From Candidatus Omnitrophota bacterium (GTDB taxonomy: Bacteria; Omnitrophota; Gorgyraeia; JABMQH01): a DNA stretch of 8,965 nt. Shown here piece by piece: positions 6,901-8,965 of this stretch (position 1 is its first letter; each line of letters begins with the position of its first letter). The translations under genes and the position numbers were made by a program. The stretch spans positions 11,473 through 20,437 of the forward strand of contig JAPLLL010000112.1 in the NCBI GenBank assembly GCA_026387595.1. Direction: 5' to 3'. The notes beneath the pieces were generated by a model, which was given only the letters and a program-made list of their open reading frames with translations, did no database searches and was not told the origin of the DNA.

Positions 6901-7737
6901 AAAATGGTCGCGCTGGATCCCAACGTCTCCGAAGCTGAAAGATTGAGAAGGTACGGGACTTATTTTGGGCGCAGAAAAATCGAACCGGAGGACAAGAATC
7001 TCTGGGCCGCTGAGGTGCAGATGCGCACACTGCAGGAATATGAAAAAAAACTGCAATACCACTTCGGTATAATGCCTCCGGGAGAAGCGCAGGACCTTGG
7101 AGCGGGAAAGGTGTCTTATCTGTTAGGCGGCACGTCAGTATCTGTGAACTTCCTGTCAGATCCCGATATGAGGCTGCTGCGCGAGGACCAACCGGCCTGG
7201 TCGGCCCGGCTGACAAGGATCCTGGTGCCCGCGACAAAAGAAAAGGCGGACGGGAAACCGGCAGTACAAGAACCGGCTGATGTAGAAGCAAGAGAAGCGC
7301 TAAAGATGGGGGTTGCCGTAGCGCTTGATAAAAAACACGGGATATTTGCCAAAAAAAGCCCTGCCGGCAATGCTGTCATAGTATTCAAAGAGCAAACAGC
7401 GCAACCGCCTATCGGCCTTGTTGACTGGGCCAAACTGAAAGACGCGCGCGCCATAGGTAACGGGATAATTATAATAGCCACAGCGACAAAAGGAAATGCC
7501 CCGGATATGGAAATAGATGCCGCGATCGCGCAACTTAGAAAATTTGGCATCACCCCTGGTGATGTCCGCATGGCGATCTTCTCGCCCGGCAGCGGAGAAG
7601 GATTCGGGGTGCATTATATAATACCGACCATCAAGAAATTAAGCGCGCGATTTAATGCCGCATTGCAGGCTTCTGCAGCGCCAGGGCCGGTGACAGCAGC
7701 GCTCGACAACTTGGCCGCGATAGAGGGTTCGGTGTAA
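1..7737 (+). CDS. Giant multidomain sugar-kinase fusion (two beta-helix modules, hexokinase, PfkB kinase, NahK-like kinase), 5' partial
   Basis: The frame is open from base 1 to the TAA at 7735-7737, giving at least 2578 codons. The Met at 100 lies inside a run of hexapeptide repeats, so it is not the true start, which lies upstream of the window. Visible modules in order are: beta-helix 1 (1 to about 915), linker, beta-helix 2 (about 1030-2175), an unknown segment (about 2176-2915), eukaryotic-type hexokinase (about 2916-4245), PfkB-family kinase (about 4315-5440), NahK-like kinase (about 5755-7053) and an unknown C-terminus. Catalytic motifs are preserved in the hexokinase and NahK domains and in the PfkB C-terminal signature, so this does not look like a decayed gene. 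No frameshift or internal stop is seen. Each kinase family is normally a stand-alone protein of roughly 300-450 residues. The likely role (inference) is phosphorylation and activation of sugars, perhaps amino sugars, in the cytoplasm. No membrane segment is apparent in the visible part; the true N-terminus is unseen, so a signal peptide cannot be excluded. Confidence 0.93.
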   Translation, partial: DTSVKGGATKIGPNCELLPGTHITDSTVGAGTRMEKSSIGKSAIGSGVNFVMMDVRDSQVGDGTTGTGAKLYNDTKVGNDCALWFGADLDNTTLGDKAVTGSTCKGVNLGMGAVSEHAGSSLKGAAFPTVQPILDEDMKTVKEVIEDFPNCSNIGAGTYADGGTSLFTVFTGINSRIFGKVAVYFAGFVKGIISEQDCPEVLPFSFAEGVPQSDGTIKVVRKIGWVLDTEPAILETFIQNTRKLLPEGRKNDVYKVIRSMLLFGQRRVLEEMEKLGRGEASVYTQEELEAGLASYATALKKPKWKAPAEEAVAAKKPQAAKEIPAPRQPTTLAQIIYEKGQAYVDQKWHNVTFADPASIVIDESVEIWPDTVIGPNSVLLGNTSIGQFCKIENSTLVNAKLENKVELKNSVAITTAAETEKFNFVEEPTAVKPADSLDRFGVNQKETIIREGAKLTGTTVINSDIGQYTNADGSLIKHSIVGPYNNLIPGAHLRMTKTGPVCLLSAESTRTILGTAAAVSPDVYAAAIAPDEFPIVDDKGVYTVLKGIPNPISVQKGTKFANYSGRFGGRKGLTWLFLSEIDPGTNVLCKYGRHDPGMANLPAAAMEKEDITVLLPFCHVSGQVWGVVLPGTIASTLSPKAQQIGAVFDEEPQLVERMMQDVVKYLPDGQKGKADGLVEGVLRLGIKLVAAEIQKAEQGKSRYTLEQLHKGLEIYQRHLASGRWKMQNGKFAAQEAAAGRLANADQIIAALNAYGEDPAKWHNPYKRTAAELLTNLAAKIDTIRGNLQAAEPQDNDVINIIMRGRTVNGIPILDEHNNVDWFGFAPFNKGDLQFLIDRARTKGSGLMAMDTHAAALPKKMQVSQVEGTILDEIERTAGMSDRLRNDPEINSAFVSAMRGQLDPDKAAKKITERTEGLNFLYPNEVDVVTADVAKIWVNAACVRMAAFPGVGQRGFKAGEILAMDKAAAQASIPNDQILQHIEKELRVDDMEMRGIIAHARLEMDKGLRGEASSLAMIPSFVDAPTGNEKGIYFGIDYGGTNNRVLTIELKGNRTLGEPVVRSYPIPAASKTGTPEQLFDLIADCVVNFMKEHGMDPAKPLPVGFTFSFEVAQTAINKGILKTWSKDFNIPGALGRDVVKLLNVALARKGLRTVKVAALCNDTVGTLEAAAYTDPYCDVGGILGTGTNFSCRLPLKDIPKWQGPTTSSGQMIVNMESGGYRPQRTTDYDGRVDAVTKNRGEHIFEKMISGMYLGEVARNIFLDLIARGMLFDGRLPDTLSVAWGFKTDYGSIIEVDDSPNLDGIDKVLKDELKIGDSTLTDRQMIKKVWEMVYIRAARLSAAFIAATVTKMDPGLEKPHTIAIDGSLFEKHPPFKGAMEAALTEILGEKASKIKFVLAKDGSGKGAAIIAAVAAAAQPARPINAEVAADLKANAEEEHRVAMVGITVIDLILNRRWEELPDWLRDKLVENSLVVEGNIPGTVDEKGKLIERFLRDKLTQEQRDRLFKEVIIGGPASSTARVFGQVTRDGTSRAKLISNAKPDAVTAGLLEADLAGPGVKVDVSGITESSKATAMTLIFELGKGKRSFLHNVGASAGLTLKKFKEAVDAGTFDNMDVVEFGGVELSGLMKDLPAAIRILRAREKTISRKFVIALDTVVDPAHIWKKLKKDNYAVLKEIDILTTNMDEAGRIYGDWKEKDPEKASAAAKSCTYEDILKFFTDHDSKAVFLKIGGAGSIIKTAKDSVFGKEVYVHIPVLYGVENVSGTGTGDAYSAGLVYGKAYGWDPIKTALFATVLGGLCLEHKGGTLGAANDFRSARLSMEDLKDQQEVQASLTGRLTVEQSVQSSRVLEGLSEAAYPIMLQGELLMLLVRRGEVYNNVIATLKQRGDTKKIAEIEEAIKRVEGVIAAFNQFEVPVKATPQNCEVELITSGRVNLANYQFKLKVAPDKTLKFIVQQPNDVFEFEAIDKNIRSLQDAQALARNDTGREFPKNWKNIRCLNVRGSKEILYYTDPQKPNSGFAWRIMEFVEGKVFNSFEEVSQHAEAQYRKAKAAKGEPIDKEEMQRYKTAALRKVAESTGRAMADFRWMLEHKKLEGEPLPGYHNTPNYVKQLEVLKSGETGVVAPSWLKDNAPKTRMIPGIRDTVSPYAVRVNYMFGEFEKRQALAHAVDGAGLADQHNDTKLNNFVFDPETLEVRCLIDLDTLQSGRAVDDFGDAGRLIINLSGEDPRNEAGERDINKVSVNIELLTAMADSYLDRIEYYYGSAEREKVKQYIYDAVRVILYELSMRFFTSFITELVEPDSKMVALDPNVSEAERLRRYGTYFGRRKIEPEDKNLWAAEVQMRTLQEYEKKLQYHFGIMPPGEAQDLGAGKVSYLLGGTSVSVNFLSDPDMRLLREDQPAWSARLTRILVPATKEKADGKPAVQEPADVEAREALKMGVAVALDKKHGIFAKKSPAGNAVIVFKEQTAQPPIGLVDWAKLKDARAIGNGIIIIATATKGNAPDMEIDAAIAQLRKFGITPGDVRMAIFSPGSGEGFGVHYIIPTIKKLSARFNAALQASAAPGPVTAALDNLAAIEGSV
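901..990 (+). other. Lys/Ala/Pro-rich interdomain linker
   Basis: The encoded sequence is rich in Lys, Ala, Glu and Pro (for example KAPAEEAVAAKKPQAAKE) and lacks hydrophobic periodicity. It separates the helical tail of beta-helix module 1 from the start of module 2, as expected for a flexible linker between independently folded domains. Confidence 0.6.
1030..2175 (+). other. Beta-helix module 2, GlmU-acetyltransferase-like, with duplicated helical tail
   Basis: The entry to this module (about 1045-1230) reads NVTFADPASIVIDESVEIW, followed by PDTVIGPNSVLLGNTSIG. This closely follows the opening of the GlmU acetyltransferase domain (a GV-DP-Y-ID-DVEIGPDTVI-PN-L-GNT-IG pattern). Further irregular coils run to about 1500. 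The module ends in a helical tail (1930-2175, IGAVFDEEP through GRWK) that aligns with 667-915. By hand alignment with one gap, roughly a third of positions are identical, including IG.V.D.EP, LP.G, YT..L..GL..Y and W-K. No nucleotidyltransferase domain lies directly before it; module 1 does. Acetyltransferase activity is uncertain because the rest of the GlmU catalytic loop is not clearly recognisable. Confidence 0.7.
2176..2915 (+). other. Unrecognised segment of about 240 residues between beta-helix 2 and hexokinase
   Basis: The sequence is in frame and has normal amino-acid composition, with predicted helices (for example around ADQIIAALNAYGEDPAKWHN and AAELLTNLAAKIDTIRGNL) and a mixed hydrophobic stretch NVDWFGFAPFNKGDLQFLI at about 2452-2510. 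I recognise no family or catalytic motif. It is long enough to be a separate domain rather than a linker. Its right end merges into the helical N-terminal part of the hexokinase. Confidence 0.5.
2916..4245 (+). other. Eukaryotic-type hexokinase domain
   Basis: The domain transfers phosphate from ATP to the 6-hydroxyl of a hexose, as known for this family. Evidence in order: a helical N-terminal region and M-KGL, then SLAMIPSF, matching the usual KMLPT(F/Y) segment; EKGIYFGIDYGGTNNRVL at about 3082-3132 (ATP phosphate loop); VGFTFSF with the following WSKDF at 3304-3381 (sugar-binding signature with its Lys at 3373); CNDTVGT with the catalytic Asp at 3481-3483; GTGTNFS at 3547-3567; NMESGG with the sugar-contacting Glu at 3643; DAVTKNRGEHIFEKMISGMYLGE ending at 3762 with its Glu; GSLFEKHP; and DGSGKGAA near the end. 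At about 440 residues it matches a single hexokinase unit. Equivalents of all classical glucose ligands are present, so it is probably active. Glucose versus mannose or glucosamine preference cannot be read from the sequence. Confidence 0.92.
4315..5440 (+). other. PfkB/ribokinase-family carbohydrate kinase domain, degenerate N-terminal motif
   Basis: A first strand with Gly and Asp (MVGITVIDLIL, Asp at 4342) opens the domain. GGPASSTARVFGQV at 4531 occupies the place of the GGxxxN signature. The middle contains ILTTNMDEA (about 5032-5058), like the xxNxxE segment of ribokinases, and AVFLKIGGAGS (about 5170-5202), like the VTLG-GG strand. The C-terminal signature SGTGTGDAYSAG lies at 5284-5319, with the catalytic-base Asp at 5302. 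The N-terminal motif has Ser/Thr where an Asn that contacts the sugar is usual. The stretch between the first strand and that motif is also longer than usual, about 60 residues. Substrate is unknown: the family covers fructose, ribose, nucleosides and sugar phosphates. The intact C-terminal motif argues for phosphotransfer, while the altered N-terminal motif suggests an unusual substrate or weakened binding. Confidence 0.87.
5755..7053 (+). other. NahK-like (N-acetylhexosamine 1-kinase type, APH-fold) kinase domain
   Basis: Known NahK enzymes phosphorylate the anomeric hydroxyl of N-acetylhexosamines. Matching landmarks run through the whole domain. ITSGRVNLANYQFKL sits at about 5779-5823 where NahK has an SGHIN-TY strand. 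FIVQQPNDVF at 5851-5880 corresponds to the YILQ-IN-VF lysine-region strand, followed by NIRSLQDA. HNDTKLNNFVFDPET at 6526-6570 holds the HxDxxxxN catalytic loop (Asp at 6532, Asn at 6547). CLIDLDT at 6583-6603 holds the metal-binding Asp (6592). DFGDAGR follows at 6628-6648, then ELSMRFFTSF and a terminal NLWAAEVQMRTLQEYEKKL helix. At about 430 residues it is somewhat longer than typical NahK. All key residues are present, so activity is likely. Substrate could be another sugar or a non-sugar alcohol, as in other APH-fold enzymes. Confidence 0.88.
7054..7737 (+). other. Unrecognised C-terminal region of the giant protein
   Basis: About 225 residues follow the NahK-like domain. The first part (to about 7230) is mixed alpha/beta. 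A charged Lys/Glu/Pro segment around 7233-7290 looks like a linker. A compact alpha/beta-looking part follows (about 7300-7670), with strands GNAVIVFKE, GNGIIIIATAT and VRMAIFSPGSGEGFG and the helix MEIDAAIAQLRKFGI. I recognise no family. Its position suggests a small accessory or docking domain, which is a guess. The gene ends at TAA 7735-7737. Confidence 0.5.
7722..7727 (+). promoter_or_regulatory. Weak candidate ribosome binding site for the second gene
   Basis: AGAGGG lies inside the last codons of the giant gene and is the only purine-rich Shine-Dalgarno-like stretch before the ATG at 7744. Its 16-base spacing is longer than optimal, so translation of gene 2 may depend on coupling to termination of gene 1. 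The six-base gap between the genes leaves no room for a separate promoter or terminator there. Confidence 0.3.
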
Positions 7738-7743
7738 CTTTAG

Positions 7744-7809
7744 ATGTTCAAAAAAACGATCGCGGTCTTAACGATAGCGGTATTTTTGTCCTCAAGCGTA
7801 TCTTTTGCG
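7744..7809 (+). other. Sec-type signal peptide
   Basis: The first 22 codons encode a short basic n-region (FKK), a hydrophobic core (IAVLTIAVFL) and a small-residue end (SSVSFA), followed by Leu-Glu-Asp. The SFA end fits signal peptidase I cleavage. No Cys follows, so it is not a lipoprotein signal. It could instead act as an uncleaved anchor. Confidence 0.85.
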
Positions 7810-8965
7810 CTTGAGGATTTTTATTCTCTAAGGGCAAGGGCAGCGGCTGAAAGAGATCAGGGTTCGGTCCGTGTACCTACTTCGGACCCGGCTGCAGCCG
7901 GTGTCATGAACAGGTTAGGCACATCCGAGCTGCCGGGCGTATTTATAGGCTCGCATCCGGACGATATAGAAGAAGCGACCACAGGGCTGCAATTAAACTT
8001 GCTGGGCTCTGGACGGAATAATATATACTGGGGTGTAATAGCGGACGGAGAGACCGGTGTATGGGATAACCAGGTGGAGGGTTATCAGTCCCTGCCTCCC
8101 GCTGAGATCAAGAAGCGGAAAGTAGCCATGAGGGAAGCCGAGTCAAAAAAGGCCGCGCAGGTTATGGGCCTTCCTGATGGCAGGGTAAAATTTTTCAGGT
8201 TCGGCACAGGCGATGAAAGGCCCCAGCCGCCGGATAACAAGGCGCATAAATTCAGCGAGACGATCGGGCCGCGGGAAAGAGAATTCATAGATCACCTAAA
8301 GGATATTTCTAAACGTTATCCTGCAGGCACGCCTATAGCGGTTGCGTGGAATACCGACGAAGACAACCACACCTGCCATGCCTACTGCGCCAAATTCGTA
8401 AAAGCCGCAGTGGACAAATTCGTGCAGGAAACAGGCAGGCCGGTCTGCATTGTGCGGTTTAAGCAGCTTCAGGGCGTGGCAGCGGCAGAAAGGCCCAACG
8501 CATACGTTCTTATAGATCAAGCGGCATCGGATAAGAAGGACGATGTCCTGCGCTGCCATGACAGCCAGGAACAAAGGCAGGCATCGCAGGGCAGAACTAC
8601 AATGGTTGCGGAATGCCGCAAGCAGGAAAGCGAGATAAAACTTAAAGGGGCGCAGACAGCGTTCCCGGCTGAAAAACTTGACGAATATGTAAGGGCGGAG
8701 CGTTTTCAAATTTCGGAATTAAAACCGGTGTTCAGCAAGGGCATATGCCGCATACTGGTGGTGGATAATAGCGAAGACGATGCGAAAATAACGGCCCGCG
8801 CAATTAAAAGGTGGAGGCCAGACGCTGTGGTGGAGATGGCCACGGACCTGAATGAAGCGCTGGATAAATACATGTCTGCGGCGCGGGGCGGAGAACCATT
8901 TGAGGCTGTGGTGAGCGACGTGGACATCTCAGCCTCCGGTTCAGCAAGAACCGGATTTGAGCTTG
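7744..8965 (+). CDS. Exported PIG-L/LmbE-type N-deacetylase fused to a response-regulator receiver domain, 3' partial
   Basis: The ATG at 7744 starts 407 codons that run off the right edge with no stop. This start is chosen because it gives a complete Sec signal peptide: FKK, a hydrophobic core, then SVSFA before LEDF. Next comes a PIG-L/LmbE fold. GVFIGSHPDDIEEATTG has the zinc-binding His (7954) and Asp (7963) and the catalytic Asp (7960). DNHTCHAYCAKF has the HxxH pair at 8368 and 8377 that supplies the third zinc ligand. VLRCHDSQEQRQ, at about 8548, is the usual C-terminal helix motif. Such enzymes remove acetyl groups from GlcNAc-type conjugates. From about 8743 a receiver domain begins: CRILVVDNSEDDA, then VVSDVDIS with the phospho-acceptor Asp at 8917, then GFEL. 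The gene lies six bases after the giant gene and is probably co-transcribed with it. The true C-terminus is unseen. Confidence 0.9.
   Translation, partial: MFKKTIAVLTIAVFLSSSVSFALEDFYSLRARAAAERDQGSVRVPTSDPAAAGVMNRLGTSELPGVFIGSHPDDIEEATTGLQLNLLGSGRNNIYWGVIADGETGVWDNQVEGYQSLPPAEIKKRKVAMREAESKKAAQVMGLPDGRVKFFRFGTGDERPQPPDNKAHKFSETIGPREREFIDHLKDISKRYPAGTPIAVAWNTDEDNHTCHAYCAKFVKAAVDKFVQETGRPVCIVRFKQLQGVAAAERPNAYVLIDQAASDKKDDVLRCHDSQEQRQASQGRTTMVAECRKQESEIKLKGAQTAFPAEKLDEYVRAERFQISELKPVFSKGICRILVVDNSEDDAKITARAIKRWRPDAVVEMATDLNEALDKYMSAARGGEPFEAVVSDVDISASGSARTGFEL
8743..8965 (+). other. Receiver (REC) domain, cut by the window edge
   Basis: The first strand RILVVD is followed by NSEDDA; the acidic pocket has Asp at 8764 and Asn at 8767 where a second acidic residue is usual. 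The phospho-acceptor strand is EAVVSDVDIS, with Asp at 8917 in the correct place. GFEL ends the visible part, matching the usual DG-EL segment. The conserved Thr/Ser and Lys strands lie beyond the window. Two-component phosphorylation is cytoplasmic, which conflicts with the upstream signal peptide. Confidence 0.8.

Noticed and set aside
7116..7571. Minus-strand open frame of 151 codons opposite the C-terminal region
   Set aside because: Several minus-strand frames overlap here. None has a recognisable motif, and the plus frame continues uninterrupted to its stop.
7738..7743. Promoter or terminator between the two genes
   Set aside because: The gap is six bases, and I see no hairpin with a T-run nor a clear -35/-10 pair in the end of gene 1.
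8296..8709. Minus-strand open frame opposite the deacetylase
   Set aside because: The plus-strand frame carries the deacetylase motifs (HxxH and CHDSQ) across the same bases, so this is a shadow.

Overview
The window holds parts of two genes on the plus strand, in the same reading frame and only six bases apart. Both are large multidomain fusions. The combination suggests an uncultivated bacterium of the Omnitrophota (OP3) or a related PVC-type lineage. It has a very long gene, a eukaryotic-style hexokinase fused to other sugar enzymes, dense coding and mixed GC content. This placement is an inference from architecture; no rRNA or other marker gene is present.

Gene 1 (1-7737) is open at the left edge and encodes at least 2578 residues. 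Read left to right it contains: a left-handed beta-helix (hexapeptide-repeat) module; a Lys/Ala/Pro linker; a second beta-helix module that begins like the acetyltransferase half of GlmU and ends in the same helical tail as the first; about 240 residues of unrecognised sequence; a complete eukaryotic-type hexokinase with its catalytic residues; a PfkB/ribokinase-family kinase with an intact C-terminal signature but a degenerate N-terminal one; a complete NahK-like (N-acetylhexosamine 1-kinase, APH-fold) kinase; and an unrecognised C-terminal region. Three unrelated sugar-kinase folds therefore sit in one polypeptide with GlmU-like beta-helices. This suggests a single-chain route for phosphorylating and activating sugars, probably amino sugars.

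Gene 2 (7744 to beyond 8965) encodes a protein with a clear Sec signal peptide, a PIG-L/LmbE-type N-deacetylase domain with its zinc and catalytic residues, and the start of a response-regulator receiver domain that is cut by the window edge. An exported deacetylase fused to a normally cytoplasmic receiver domain is topologically puzzling.

Taken together, the pair suggests an amino-sugar salvage or surface-glycan module: deacetylation of an N-acetyl sugar conjugate by gene 2, and sugar phosphorylation and activation by gene 1. This is inferred from domain content and adjacency only. No RNA genes, mobile elements, CRISPR arrays, promoters or terminators were found. There is no gene-free stretch longer than six bases.
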